This document shows positions 32,629 through 41,494 of a DNA stretch of 64,000 nt, in pieces. The notes under the pieces were generated by a model. The model was not told the origin of the DNA, ran no database searches, and saw only the letters and a list, made by a program, of their open reading frames with translations. Origin of the DNA: JAOPZW01 sp963707695 (GTDB taxonomy: Bacteria; Actinomycetota; Thermoleophilia; Solirubrobacterales; Solirubrobacteraceae); assembly GCA_963707695.1 (NCBI GenBank), contig CAVPQY010000003.1, positions 496,001 to 560,000 of the forward strand. The letters run 5' to 3'. The translations under genes and the position numbers were made by a program. Position 1 is the stretch's first letter. Each line of letters starts with the position of its first letter.

Positions 32629-33654
32629 TCAGGCGGCGACGGGCTCGTTGCGGCCGCCGGCGCCGGCCAGCCCGAAGGCGTCGGCGAGCAGCTCGTAGGA
32701 CCGGCGGCGGACGCCGTGGTCGTGCGTGATCGTGACGGCCAGCACCTCGCCCGCGCCGTAGTCGCGCGCGAGGGCCTCGACGCGCTCGCGCACGTCGCCG
32801 GGGGTGCCGATGATCGCGCGGCGGCCGGCGTCGGGGCCGATGCCCTCCTGCTCCAGGAAGCGCATCGCCTTGTCGGGCGGCGGCACCGGGATGAGCCGGC
32901 CCTGGCGCAGGAGGTGCATGGTCATGCGGCTGCTGGCCGCCAGCCGCTGCGCCTCGGCGTCGGTCTCGGCGACGAGGATCCAGGCGGCGACGACCACCCG
33001 GGGCTCGTGGCCCGCCTCGGTGGCCAGGCGCGCGTAGTCGCGCGCGATGGCGGCGCCGTCGCGGTTGATGAAGTCGGCGAACGCGTAGGGCAGTCCGAGC
33101 TGGGCCGCCCACACCGCGCTCTGCGGCGACGAGCCCAGGAGCCACGGCTCGGGTCGCTCGGGCCGGCCGGGGAGCGTCGCCTCCAGCCGCTTGAACGGGT
33201 GGTCGGCCGGCAGCGCGCCGTCGAGGTAGGCCAGGAGCTCGGCCAGCTGCTGCGGGAAGTCGTCGGGCGCGGCCTGCCGGCGGTCGCGCTGCAGGGCGAA
33301 CGTCGTCAGCGGGTCGGTGCCCGCGGCGCGACCGAGGCCGAGGTCGATGCGGCCCGGGAACAGGCCCGCCAGCAAACTGAAGGTCTCGGCCACCTTGAGC
33401 GGGCTGTAGTGCGGCAGCATCACGCCGCCGCTGCCGACGCGGATCGCCGACGTGGCGGCCGCGAGCGGGCCGATGAGCGCCTCGGGGCTCGGCCCTGCGA
33501 GCGTGGGCCCGCCGTGGTGCTCGGCGACCCAGTAGCGGTGGAAGCCCAGCGCGTCGACGTGGCGCGCGAGGTCGATCGTGTTGCGCAGCGCATCCGCGCC
33601 GGTCGACCCCTCCGGGACCGGGGACTGGTCGAGGACGCCGAGGCGCAGGGCCAT
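32629..33654 (-). CDS. LLM-class flavin-dependent oxidoreductase
   Basis: 341 aa from ATG 33654. Luciferase-like TIM barrel: LRLGVLDQSPVPEG, DALGFHRYWVAEHHGGPTLAGPSPEALIGPLAAATSAIRVGSGGVMLPHYSPLKVAETFSLLAGLFPGRIDLGLGRAAGTDP, which is the MsnO8/alkanal-monooxygenase-like subgroup. Uses FMNH2 or F420; substrate unknown. TAGCGT seven bases before the start (33667-33662). Divergent from the GPP34 gene, whose own -10 box lies 27 bases away. Confidence 0.9.
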   Translation of the reverse strand: MALRLGVLDQSPVPEGSTGADALRNTIDLARHVDALGFHRYWVAEHHGGPTLAGPSPEALIGPLAAATSAIRVGSGGVMLPHYSPLKVAETFSLLAGLFPGRIDLGLGRAAGTDPLTTFALQRDRRQAAPDDFPQQLAELLAYLDGALPADHPFKRLEATLPGRPERPEPWLLGSSPQSAVWAAQLGLPYAFADFINRDGAAIARDYARLATEAGHEPRVVVAAWILVAETDAEAQRLAASSRMTMHLLRQGRLIPVPPPDKAMRFLEQEGIGPDAGRRAIIGTPGDVRERVEALARDYGAGEVLAVTITHDHGVRRRSYELLADAFGLAGAGGRNEPVAA

Positions 33655-33661
33655 GCCCCCG

Positions 33662-33667
33662 ACGCTA
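33662..33667 (-). promoter_or_regulatory. Leaderless-type -10 box TAGCGT
   Basis: Minus-strand TAGCGT, seven bases, then ATG 33654. Confidence 0.5.
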
Positions 33668-33693
33668 GCAGCGACCTCGGCCCCGCCCGGGCC

Positions 33694-33699
33694 TAGAGT
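33694..33699 (+). promoter_or_regulatory. Leaderless-type -10 box TAGAGT
   Basis: TAGAGT, six bases (TCGCCC), then ATG 33706. Divergent from the box at 33662-33667. Confidence 0.5.
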
Positions 33700-33705
33700 T
33701 CGCCC

Positions 33706-34353
33706 ATGACCTCCGTCCCCGAGGACCTCCTGGTGCTGGCGGCCGCCGTGGGCGACCTCAGCGCCAGGCGACCGTCGGACGCCGTGGTCGCCGCGGCGGA
33801 GCTGGCCGACCTGGCCCTCCGCGGGCGGGTGGTCGTGGACGACGGGCGCGCCGTCGTCACGGACGACGCGGCGACCGGCGACCCGGACCTCGACGCGCGC
33901 CTGGCCGAGCTCCGCCGCGCCCGGCGCCCGCCGAAGCTCGAGCGCTGGGTCTCGCGGTCGCGCCACCGCGCCCGCGACTACCGGGCACGGGCCGAGCAGG
34001 CCGGCGCGGTGGTCGCCGAGCGCGACCGGCTCCTGGGCCTCGTGCCGCGCGCGCGCTGGTCGGTCGCCGACGCGAGCCGCTCGGCCGAGGTCCTCGCGCG
34101 GGTGCGCGCGGCCGTCGCGGGCGACGCGGGCGCGACGGACGCCGACCGCTCGCTGGCGGCCCTGGCCCACGCCGCCGACCTGGGCCGCTCGCTGTACCCC
34201 GGTCGGGACGGGGCGCCGTCGCGTCGGGCGCTGCAGGAGCTCATGCGCGCCGACCCGTCGGCGCACGCGGCCGTGCGCGCCGCGCAGGCGGCCGCGGCCG
34301 CCGCGGCGGCGGGCGCGACGGTGGCCGCCACGTCGGCGGCGGCCAGCGGCTGA
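33706..34353 (+). CDS. GPP34 (GOLPH3/VPS74) family protein
   Basis: 215 aa. Pattern of the bacterial GOLPH3 family: PEDLLVLAAAVGDLSARRPSDAVVAAAELADLALRGRVVVDDGRAVVTD, then TGDPDLDARLAELRRARRPPKLERWVSR, RLLGLVPRARWSVADASRSAEVLARVRAAV. Eukaryotic relatives bind phosphatidylinositol-4-phosphate and Golgi enzymes; the actinobacterial role is unknown, probably membrane-lipid or envelope related. Ends in an Ala-rich tail. Confidence 0.85.
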   Translation: MTSVPEDLLVLAAAVGDLSARRPSDAVVAAAELADLALRGRVVVDDGRAVVTDDAATGDPDLDARLAELRRARRPPKLERWVSRSRHRARDYRARAEQAGAVVAERDRLLGLVPRARWSVADASRSAEVLARVRAAVAGDAGATDADRSLAALAHAADLGRSLYPGRDGAPSRRALQELMRADPSAHAAVRAAQAAAAAAAAGATVAATSAAASG

Positions 34354-34367
34354 GGCCGGGCCGGCGG

Positions 34368-35231
34368 TCACCCGAGCCCGAGGGCCGGCGCGGGGTCGAC
34401 GTTCGCCCCGCCGCGCGTGACCTCGAAGTGCAGGTGCGGCCCGCTCGCGCGCCCCGTCGCGCCGACGCGCCCGACGAGCGCGCCCGCGACGACGTCCGCG
34501 CCGACCCCGTGGGCGATCGCCGACAGGTGGGCGTAGCGGGTCCGCAGTCCGCCGCCGTGGTCGAGCACGACGGTGCGCCCGAACCCGTCCTCCCACCCGG
34601 CCTCGACGACGCGCCCGGACGACGCGGCGCGCACGGCCGTCCCCGACGGCGCCGGGAAGTCGAGCCCGGCGTGCATCCCGGTCCCGCGGGGCCCGTACCG
34701 GTCGCCGACGGGCCCGGGCACCGGCCGCGCCAGGACGACCCCAGCGCGCGGCGCCGGGCGGCGCAGGACGGCCGTGACCGCGGGCCCCGCGACGCCGTCG
34801 GGCACCAGCCCGGCCCAGCGCTGGAGCCGCACGACCGCCGCCGTCGTCCGCGCCCCGAGGCCCCCGTCCACCGAGCCGAGCGGGAAGCCGTGCGTCTCCA
34901 GGCGGAACTGCAGGGCCGCGACGTCCCAGCCCACCATCCCGGCCCGCAGCACGCGCACGCCGATCGCCGGGCGGCCGAGCCGGCCCAGCGCGCGGCGCGT
35001 CCGGGGACCGGCGACACCGTCGGCGGCCAGCCCGCGCCGACGCTGGAGCGCGACCACCCCGGCCCGCGTGCGGGGTCCGGCGAGCCCGTCGACGCTGCCG
35101 TCGTAGGCGCCGCGCGCGCGCAGGCCGACCTGCAGCGCCGCGACGCCGGCGCTCCCCCCTGCCACCGCGCTCGGGGCGGGGGCGACCAGCACGACCCCCA
35201 CCCCCGCGGCCACGCACCACCGACGGACCAT
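34368..35231 (-). CDS. Secreted M23 peptidase with two peptidoglycan-binding domains
   Basis: 287 aa. Signal peptide (residues 1-24, RRWCVAAGVGVVLVAPAPSAVA). Two PG-binding-1 repeats: VAALQVGLRARGAYDGSVDGLAGPRTRAGVVALQRRRGL and VAALQFRLETHGFPLGSVDGGLGARTTAAVVRLQRWAGL. C-terminal LytM/M23 domain with HAGLDF (zinc His and Asp) and HLHFE (HxH). It is an extracellular zinc endopeptidase cutting cell-wall peptides. Conserved metal ligands are intact, so it should be active. Confidence 0.92.
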   Translation of the reverse strand: MVRRWCVAAGVGVVLVAPAPSAVAGGSAGVAALQVGLRARGAYDGSVDGLAGPRTRAGVVALQRRRGLAADGVAGPRTRRALGRLGRPAIGVRVLRAGMVGWDVAALQFRLETHGFPLGSVDGGLGARTTAAVVRLQRWAGLVPDGVAGPAVTAVLRRPAPRAGVVLARPVPGPVGDRYGPRGTGMHAGLDFPAPSGTAVRAASSGRVVEAGWEDGFGRTVVLDHGGGLRTRYAHLSAIAHGVGADVVAGALVGRVGATGRASGPHLHFEVTRGGANVDPAPALGLG

Positions 35232-35313
35232 GGCGGGGGACGTTGGCGCCCGTCCGGCCGGGCCTCAAGCGCCGGGCGGCGACGTGCAACCGCCGTCTAG
35301 GATCCCGCGCCTC

Positions 35314-36885
35314 ATGACGACGCGCCGGAAGAGCCCCGAGACCTTCGAGGAGAAGCTGGCCCAGCTCCAGGAGCTGCGGCTGGCGGCCGCCCACAGCTCA
35401 CCCGAGGCGGAGGAGAAGCAGCACGCTCGCGGCAAGCTCACCGCGCGCGAGCGCCTCGAGAAGCTGCTGGACCCGGGGTCCTTCCAGGAGCTCGACACGT
35501 TCGTGCGCCACCGCACGTCGGAGTTCGACATGCAGAAGAACCGGCCCTGGGGCGACGCGGTCGTCACCGGCCACGGCACGATCGAGGGCCGCCGGGTCTG
35601 CGTCTTCTCCCAGGACTTCACCGTCTTCGGCGGCTCGCTGGGCGAGGTCATGGCCGAGAAGATGTGCAAGATCATGGACCTGGCCGCCAAGATCGGCTGC
35701 CCGGTCATCGGCATCAACGACTCGGGCGGCGCGCGGATCCAGGAGGGCGTCGTCTCGCTCGGCGCCTACGGCGACGTCTTCGTCCGCAACGTCAAGTGCT
35801 CCGGGGTCATCCCCCAGGTGTCGCTCATCATGGGCCCGTGCGCGGGCGGCGCGGTCTACTCGCCGGCGATCACCGACTTCATCTTCATGGTGAAGGAGAC
35901 GTCGCACATGTTCATCACCGGCCCCGACGTCATCAGGACGGTCACGGGCGAGGAGGTGGGCTTCGAGGAGCTCGGCGGCGCGATGGCGCACAACCAGAAG
36001 TCGGGCGTCGCGCACCTCGCCGCCGACGACGAGGAGCAGCTGCTGCAGGACACGCGGTACTTCATGTCGTTCCTGCCCCAGAACAACCTCGAGACGCCGC
36101 CGCGGGTCCTGCCCTCCGACGACCCGCAGCGGATGGACGAGGAGCTCGACCGGGTCGTCCCCGACAACCCGAACAAGCCCTACGACATGCGGAACGTCAT
36201 CCGCCTGGTCGTCGACGACGGCGAGTTCTTCGAGATCCACGAGCACTGGGCCAAGAACATCGTCTGCGGCTTCGCCCGCCTCGACGGCTACGCGATCGGC
36301 GTCGTGGCCAACCAGCCCGCGCAGCTCGCCGGCGTGCTCGACATCGACGCCAGCGCGAAGGCCGCGCGGTTCGTGCGCACGTGCGACGCCTTCAACATCC
36401 CGCTGCTGACCTTCACCGACGTGCCCGGCTTCCTGCCCGGGACCTCGCAGGAGTGGGGCGGGATCATCCGCCACGGCGCGAAGCTCCTGTACGCCTTCAC
36501 CGAGGCGACCGTGCCGAAGATCACCGTCATCACCCGCAAGGCCTACGGCGGCGCCTACGACGTCATGGCCTCCAAGCACCTGCTGGCCGACTTCAACTTC
36601 GCGTGGCCCAGCGCGGAGGTCGCCGTCATGGGCCCCGAGGGCGCGGTGAACATCATCTACCGCCGCGACCTCGCCGCGTCGCCGACGCCCGAGGAGCGCC
36701 GCGCGAGGCTCATGGACGACTACAAGGCCCGCTTCGCCAACCCCTACAGCGCGGCCGAGCGCGGGTACATCGACGACGTGATCGTCCCGCACGAGACGCG
36801 CCCGAAGGTCGTCAACGCGCTGCACACGCTGCTGACCAAGCGCGAGCCGGGGCCGAAGCGCAAGCACGGCAACATCCCGCTGTGA
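35314..36885 (+). CDS. pccB: Acyl-CoA (propionyl-CoA) carboxylase beta subunit
   Basis: 523 aa from ATG 35314; the longer in-frame extension upstream overlaps the M23 gene's start and is Pro/Gly-rich. Carboxyltransferase halves: SGGARIQEGVVSLGAYGDVFVRN, VYSPAITDFIFMVKETSHMFITGPDVIRTVTGEEVGFEELGGAMAHNQKSGVAH; C-half QAAGVLDIDASAKAARFVRTCDAFNIPLLTFTDVPGFLPGTSQEWGGIIRHGAKLLYAF. Transfers CO2 from biotin to acyl-CoA. Its length and motifs fit propionyl-CoA carboxylase. The alpha/BCCP partner lies 12 kb away. A TAGGAT box is ten bases before the start. Confidence 0.93.
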   Translation: MTTRRKSPETFEEKLAQLQELRLAAAHSSPEAEEKQHARGKLTARERLEKLLDPGSFQELDTFVRHRTSEFDMQKNRPWGDAVVTGHGTIEGRRVCVFSQDFTVFGGSLGEVMAEKMCKIMDLAAKIGCPVIGINDSGGARIQEGVVSLGAYGDVFVRNVKCSGVIPQVSLIMGPCAGGAVYSPAITDFIFMVKETSHMFITGPDVIRTVTGEEVGFEELGGAMAHNQKSGVAHLAADDEEQLLQDTRYFMSFLPQNNLETPPRVLPSDDPQRMDEELDRVVPDNPNKPYDMRNVIRLVVDDGEFFEIHEHWAKNIVCGFARLDGYAIGVVANQPAQLAGVLDIDASAKAARFVRTCDAFNIPLLTFTDVPGFLPGTSQEWGGIIRHGAKLLYAFTEATVPKITVITRKAYGGAYDVMASKHLLADFNFAWPSAEVAVMGPEGAVNIIYRRDLAASPTPEERRARLMDDYKARFANPYSAAERGYIDDVIVPHETRPKVVNALHTLLTKREPGPKRKHGNIPL

Positions 36886-36956
36886 GCGGGGAGGCGGCGC
36901 AGCGCGTCGGCGGGCGCCGGTAGGTTCACGCGGTCCCGCTCCCAGGAGGCCTTCCG

Positions 36957-38561
36957 TTGCAGACCCGCCGCCAGTTCGTCGCCCGTGCCGGCACCGCCGC
37001 CGTGGCGACCCTCGTCCCGCCCGCGCTCGCGAGTGGCTCGGCGTGGGCCCGCCGCACGCCGCTGGCGAAGGGCGGGAGCTTCGCCGAAGGCGTCATGAGC
37101 GGCGAGCCCACGCCCCGGGCGATCACGCTCTGGTCGCGGCTGCACCAGGCGGGCGGGCGCGTCGCCGTCGAGCTCGAGGTCGCGCGTGACAAGGGCTTCC
37201 GGCACGTCGTCGCGCGCGAGCGGATCACGACCTCGGGCAGCCACGACCACGCGCTGAAGGCGCGCGTCGGCGGCCTCAAGCCCCACGAGGACTACTTCTA
37301 CCGCTTCGCCACGAAGTCCACCGAGAGCCCCGTCGGGCGCTTCCGCACCGCGCTGCCGGCCGACTCGCACCAGACGGTCCGGTTCGCGTTCTACTCGTGC
37401 CAGGACTACACGCACGGCTTCTACAACGCCCACGACGTCCTGGCGCGCGAGGACCTCGACTTCGTCATCTGCCTCGGCGACTACATCTACGCCGAGAGCT
37501 ACCACTCGGTCACCGGCACGAAGACCGCCGTGCGCGACGACCTCATCGGCCGGACGGGCCCGAACCCCGACATCGTGCGCGAGGCGCTGACGCTCGAGGA
37601 CTACCGCGACAAGTACAAGCTCTACCGCTCCGACCGGGCGCTGCGGAAGGTCCAGCAGAAGTTCCCCACGGTGATGCTGTGGGACGACCACGAGGTGCAG
37701 GACAACTACGCGGGCGCCGCGCCGGGCGGCGGCCTGCCGCCCGACAAGCGCTACGGCGCCGCCCGCCGGCGCGCCGCCGAGCGCGCCTTCTTCGAGGCGA
37801 TGCCGTACACGCCGTCGCGCGGGAAGCGCCTGTACCGCCGGCTGCAGTTCGGCCGCACGGTCGACCTCATCGTCATGGACCAGCGCCAGTACCGCGCCGA
37901 CCAGCCCTGCGGGGACGCCGTCGCGCCCGCCTGCGCCGACTGGAACCAGCCCCGGCCCTTCCTCGGCGCCGAGCAGCTGGCCTGGGTCAAGCGCGAGCTG
38001 CGCCGCTCGAGGGCCTCGTGGAAGGTCATGGCCAACGAGGTCATGGTCATGCCGGCCAAGGTCCTCGGCGACGCCTACTACACCTTCGACAGCTGGCAGG
38101 GCTACCCGCAGGAGCGCGAGTCGCTGCTGGCCTACGTCAAGGACAAGGGCATCAGGGACGTCGTCTTCGTCACCGGCGACATCCACACGTTCATCGCCGG
38201 CGACGTCAAGCGCGACATGGGCGCGGGCGAGTCGGTCGCGCTGGAGTTCGTCGGCGGCTCGATCACGTCACAGGGCCTGGGCGAGACCGACCTCGCCGCC
38301 GGCGGCGGCGTCGTCATCAAGGGCAACGACGCCAACCCGCAGACCGACCCGGCGCTCATCGAGGCGCTGCGCGGCATCAACCCGTGGGTGCAGACCGCCG
38401 ACTTCGACCACCACGGCTTCGGGCGGGTCACGGCGACGCGCAGCACGTTCGACGTCGAGCTCGTGCGCCTCGAGACCATCAAGCAGCGCTCCACGACGAC
38501 GCTGCCGTCCACCGGGTTCCGGTGGACGGTGCAGCGCGGGCAGACGTCGCTGGTGGCCTAG
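36957..38561 (+). CDS. phoD: Alkaline phosphatase D, Tat-exported
   Basis: 534 aa from TTG 36957, with a good AGGAGG ribosome site. Tat signal: QTRRQFVARAGTAAVATLVPPALASGSAWA. PhoD N-terminal beta domain (AEGVMSGEPTPRAITLWSRL), then metal-site residues FYSCQDYTHGFYNAH, FVICLGDYIYAES, TVMLWDDHEVQDNYAG, FVTGDIHTFIAGD. Releases phosphate from diesters and monoesters, using Fe and Ca in the Bacillus enzyme. Phosphate-starvation control is usual; no PHO box was identified. Confidence 0.93.
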   Translation: MQTRRQFVARAGTAAVATLVPPALASGSAWARRTPLAKGGSFAEGVMSGEPTPRAITLWSRLHQAGGRVAVELEVARDKGFRHVVARERITTSGSHDHALKARVGGLKPHEDYFYRFATKSTESPVGRFRTALPADSHQTVRFAFYSCQDYTHGFYNAHDVLAREDLDFVICLGDYIYAESYHSVTGTKTAVRDDLIGRTGPNPDIVREALTLEDYRDKYKLYRSDRALRKVQQKFPTVMLWDDHEVQDNYAGAAPGGGLPPDKRYGAARRRAAERAFFEAMPYTPSRGKRLYRRLQFGRTVDLIVMDQRQYRADQPCGDAVAPACADWNQPRPFLGAEQLAWVKRELRRSRASWKVMANEVMVMPAKVLGDAYYTFDSWQGYPQERESLLAYVKDKGIRDVVFVTGDIHTFIAGDVKRDMGAGESVALEFVGGSITSQGLGETDLAAGGGVVIKGNDANPQTDPALIEALRGINPWVQTADFDHHGFGRVTATRSTFDVELVRLETIKQRSTTTLPSTGFRWTVQRGQTSLVA

Positions 38562-38572
38562 GCGCGCGCCGT

Positions 38573-38598
38573 CGCGCGCCGGGAGCGCCCGGCGCGCG
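38573..38598 (+). terminator. Strong hairpin after phoD
   Basis: CGCGCGCCGGG - AGCG - CCCGGCGCGCG: an 11-bp perfect stem with a 4-base loop, 11 bases after the phoD stop. No T-run follows, as is usual in such GC-rich genomes. Confidence 0.6.
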
Positions 38599-38666
38599 CG
38601 TCGCGCTCAGGCTGCCTTGATGGAAGTTTCACGCCGTCTTCAGCGTTGCTCTCGATGATGCTGCGC

Positions 38667-38867
38667 ATGGACGTCGAGCTGACCACGGAGCAGGCCCGGG
38701 CCGTCTGGCAGCTGCGCCGGCGCCACCCCGGCGCCGACGTCCGCGTCCACGGCCGCCCCTGGGGCGTCATCGTCGAGCTCCGCCGCCACGGGCACACCGT
38801 GGCGCTGGCGGGCGTCGACCCCGACGGCCTGCAGCTGCCCGACCGCCGGGTCGGCGCGGCGGCCTGA
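38667..38867 (+). CDS. Hypothetical small protein
   Basis: 66 aa from ATG 38667 (earlier in-frame ATGs at 38646, 38655 and 38658 would add up to seven residues). Sequence MDVELTTEQARAVWQLRRRH, PGADVRVHGRPWGVIVELRRHGHTVALAGVDPDG. Strand-rich and basic, no family recognised. Located between the phoD terminator and an opposing gene, preceded by an unusually A/T-rich 40 bases suggestive of a promoter. Confidence 0.5.
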   Translation: MDVELTTEQARAVWQLRRRHPGADVRVHGRPWGVIVELRRHGHTVALAGVDPDGLQLPDRRVGAAA

Positions 38868-38879
38868 CCCCCGCTCGTC

Positions 38880-39830
38880 CTACAGCGCGACCTCGACGGC
38901 GGGGACCGCGCCGGTCCGCCAGGCCGCGTAGGCGGCGCTCGCGATGGCGAGGTCCTGGATGGCCAGCCCGGTCGAGTCGAAGAGCGTGACCTCGTCGTCG
39001 TCGCGCCGGCCCGGGGCGGCGCCGGCCAGGACCGCGCCCAGGTCGGTCACGTCGTCGCGCGTGACGCGGCCGGCCTCGACGGCGGCCGTCAGCTCGCCGC
39101 CGTGCGACGCCTGGGCCCACTCGTCGCAGAAGAGCCGGCAGGCCGCGACGGCGTCGACGGTGGCCTCGGCCTTCCCCGGCCCGTCGGCGCCGAGCATGTC
39201 GAGGTGCAGCCCCGGGCGCAGGTCGCCGACGTCGACGACCGGCTCCGCACCCGGGGTCACGCAGCACACGACGTCGCAGGCGAGCGCCTCCTCGCGCGTG
39301 CCGGCGCGCCAGCCGGACCCGAGCTCGAGCGCCAGCGCCGTGGCGACCTCGGCCCGGGGGTCGTGGCACACGCCTCCGGCGAAGCCCGCGGCCGTCAGGC
39401 AGCGACCGGCCCAGGCGCCGTGGAGCCCGGCGCCGACGATGCCGACGCTCGTCGCCCGGCCCGGCGCCAGCGCCTGCGCGGCGACGGCCGCCACCGCGCC
39501 GGTGCGCAGCGCCGTGACCGACCGCGCGTCGAGGAGCGCGAGCGGGACCGAGGTCGCCGCGTCGGAGAGCACGACGACGCCCTGGACGGTCGGCAGGCCG
39601 CGGGCCGGGTTGCCGGGGAAGGACGAGATCCACTTCAGCATCGCCAGCCCGTCGCCGAGCGCGGGCATCGCGCGGAAGTCGCCGTCGGGCGGGCTCGGCA
39701 GGTAGACCTTGGACGGCATCGTCCAGTCGCCGGCGTGGTGGTGCAGGAAGGCCTCGCGCACGCGCTCGATGGCCGCGGTCGCCGGCACCGCGGCCAGGAC
39801 CTGCTCGCCGGTGAGGACGGGGATGCCCAC
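38880..39830 (-). CDS. Ornithine cyclodeaminase / mu-crystallin family protein
   Basis: 316 aa. Dimer and substrate region DWTMPSKVYLP, FRAMPALGDGLAMLKWISSFPGN, ALLDARSVTALRTGAVAAVAAQALA (RTGA), NAD site SVGIVGAGLHGAWAGRCL (GAGLHG), then VTPGAEPVVDVGDLRPGLHLDMLGADGPGKAE. Family enzymes include ornithine cyclodeaminase, alanine dehydrogenase and imine reductases; the substrate cannot be chosen by eye. Starts one base after the stop of the upstream GH1 gene, so co-transcription is likely. Confidence 0.87.
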   Translation of the reverse strand: MGIPVLTGEQVLAAVPATAAIERVREAFLHHHAGDWTMPSKVYLPSPPDGDFRAMPALGDGLAMLKWISSFPGNPARGLPTVQGVVVLSDAATSVPLALLDARSVTALRTGAVAAVAAQALAPGRATSVGIVGAGLHGAWAGRCLTAAGFAGGVCHDPRAEVATALALELGSGWRAGTREEALACDVVCCVTPGAEPVVDVGDLRPGLHLDMLGADGPGKAEATVDAVAACRLFCDEWAQASHGGELTAAVEAGRVTRDDVTDLGAVLAGAAPGRRDDDEVTLFDSTGLAIQDLAIASAAYAAWRTGAVPAVEVAL

Positions 39831-39831
39831 C

Positions 39832-41448
39832 TCAGCGCCCCAGCGGCGGGGTCGCGTAGCGCTCCAGGACCGCCGGGCGCAGGCGGTTGGCGCCGAAGAT
39901 CCCGCGGACGAGCGCGGCGCTCGGGCGGCCAGTGCGCCGAAGCGTCCGCGGGTCGTAGGACCACAGCCCGAAGCGCGGGCGGTACCCCGAGGCCCACTCG
40001 AAGTTGTCCACGAGCGACCAGTGGAACCAGCCGCGCACGTCGGCGACGTGATCGGCCATGGCGCGGCGCAGCACCGCGAGCTGCTGGACGAGGTAGCGGC
40101 GGCGCAGCGCGTCGCCCGCGTCGGCGGTCCCGTTCTCGGTGATGTAGACGGGCTTCCCGTAGCGCCCGGCGGTGCGCAGGACGTCGCGGAGGCCGGCCGG
40201 GTACTCCTCGGAGCCGAGCTCGTTGCAGGTCGTCGGGCACGGCGGGGCCGTCGGCGCGCCCGGCGTCCGGTACCCCGTCGACGGCAGGAAGTCCAGCAGC
40301 GGGATGCGGCGGCTCAGCGGGGCGCCGGCCGCGGCGACCCGGCCGCGGAAGTAGAAGTTCACGCCGACGAAGTCGGCCTTCCCCGCCGCGCGCCGGTCGC
40401 GCTCCCCGGGCCCGATCACGCCGTCGGCGTTGCGGTCGAGGCGGCCCCTGACCGTCGCGTCGAGCCACAGCCGGTTGAAGAGCCGGTCGGCGTGGGCGGT
40501 CGCCGCGCGATCGGCCGCCGACGCGGGGTCGGCCGGCGTGAAGGCGATCATGTTGTGCACGAGGCCCACGCGCGCGTCGCGGTCGAGGCGGTGCAGGACG
40601 TCATAGGCGGCCGCGTTGGCCTGCACGAGGTGCTCGACCGCCGTGATCGCGGCGGTGTAGCTGAACGCCCCAGGCGGGAAGTTCTGCGCGAGAACGCCCG
40701 GGACGTTGACGTAGCCGGCGGTGGCCTGGACGAGCGGCTCGTTCAGCGGCGTCCAGAAGCGGACGAGGTCGCCGAGCCGCCAGGCGAGGTAGGCGGCGTA
40801 CTTGCGGAACTCCGCCACGGTGCCGGCGTCGAGCCACCCGGCCGGCCGGGTGAACCGCGGGAGCGGGTCGTCGGGGCCGCGGGCCGCGAGGGCGCGCTGC
40901 GTGGCCAGCCCGTCGTGCACCCACAGCGGCAGCGTGAAGTGGCTGACGGTGAGGAACGGCCGCAGGCCGGCGCGCCGGACGGCGCGGAGCATGCCGCGGT
41001 AGCGGCGCAGCGCGCGATGGTCGGCCAGGCGGTCCAGGCGCCGCAGCTGCGCGCGCGTCGGGTGCGCGGAGAGCCGGACGGCCCGGGTCGAGCGCGGGAA
41101 GACGCGGCTCCACTCGACGCCGAGCCGGAACACGCGCGCGTGCAGCCCGCGGGCGAGCGCGACGTCGCGGCGGAAGACGGCCGGGTGCCAGTCGCCCGGC
41201 CCGTCGGTGACGTCGTCGCCGCTGACGCCGGCGGCGCCGCGCGCCCAGGCCCACCAGTCCGACCGCCGGTCCGCGCCCGACGGCGTGCCGCCCGCCTCGA
41301 CCTGGAACCCCGCCGTCGCCACGCCCCAGGCGAAGCCGCGCGGGAACGGCCTGGTCGCGGCGTCGCCGCCGGCGGCGGACGCCGCCGGCGGACCGGCGAG
41401 CGCGGCCAGGGCGAGCAGGACGAGCAGGGGCGGGACGCGGCGGGCCAT
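39832..41448 (-). CDS. Secreted glycoside hydrolase family 1 (beta-glycosidase)
   Basis: 538 aa. Signal peptide (RRVPPLLVLLALAALAGPPAASA, residues 3-25). GH1 marks: FPRGFAWGVATAGFQVEAGG, RLGVEWSRVFP, RFWTPLNEPLV (acid/base Glu), KPVYITENGTADAGD (nucleophile Glu), WFHWSLVDNFEWASGYRPRFGLWSYD. Both catalytic glutamates are present. Export is unusual for GH1 enzymes, most of which are cytoplasmic. Substrate probably a beta-gluco- or galactoside. Confidence 0.92.
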   Translation of the reverse strand: MARRVPPLLVLLALAALAGPPAASAAGGDAATRPFPRGFAWGVATAGFQVEAGGTPSGADRRSDWWAWARGAAGVSGDDVTDGPGDWHPAVFRRDVALARGLHARVFRLGVEWSRVFPRSTRAVRLSAHPTRAQLRRLDRLADHRALRRYRGMLRAVRRAGLRPFLTVSHFTLPLWVHDGLATQRALAARGPDDPLPRFTRPAGWLDAGTVAEFRKYAAYLAWRLGDLVRFWTPLNEPLVQATAGYVNVPGVLAQNFPPGAFSYTAAITAVEHLVQANAAAYDVLHRLDRDARVGLVHNMIAFTPADPASAADRAATAHADRLFNRLWLDATVRGRLDRNADGVIGPGERDRRAAGKADFVGVNFYFRGRVAAAGAPLSRRIPLLDFLPSTGYRTPGAPTAPPCPTTCNELGSEEYPAGLRDVLRTAGRYGKPVYITENGTADAGDALRRRYLVQQLAVLRRAMADHVADVRGWFHWSLVDNFEWASGYRPRFGLWSYDPRTLRRTGRPSAALVRGIFGANRLRPAVLERYATPPLGR

Positions 41449-41494
41449 GTCGGCGGAGCCTACGTCGCCGCCCGCGGCGGGTCACACTGGCGGC

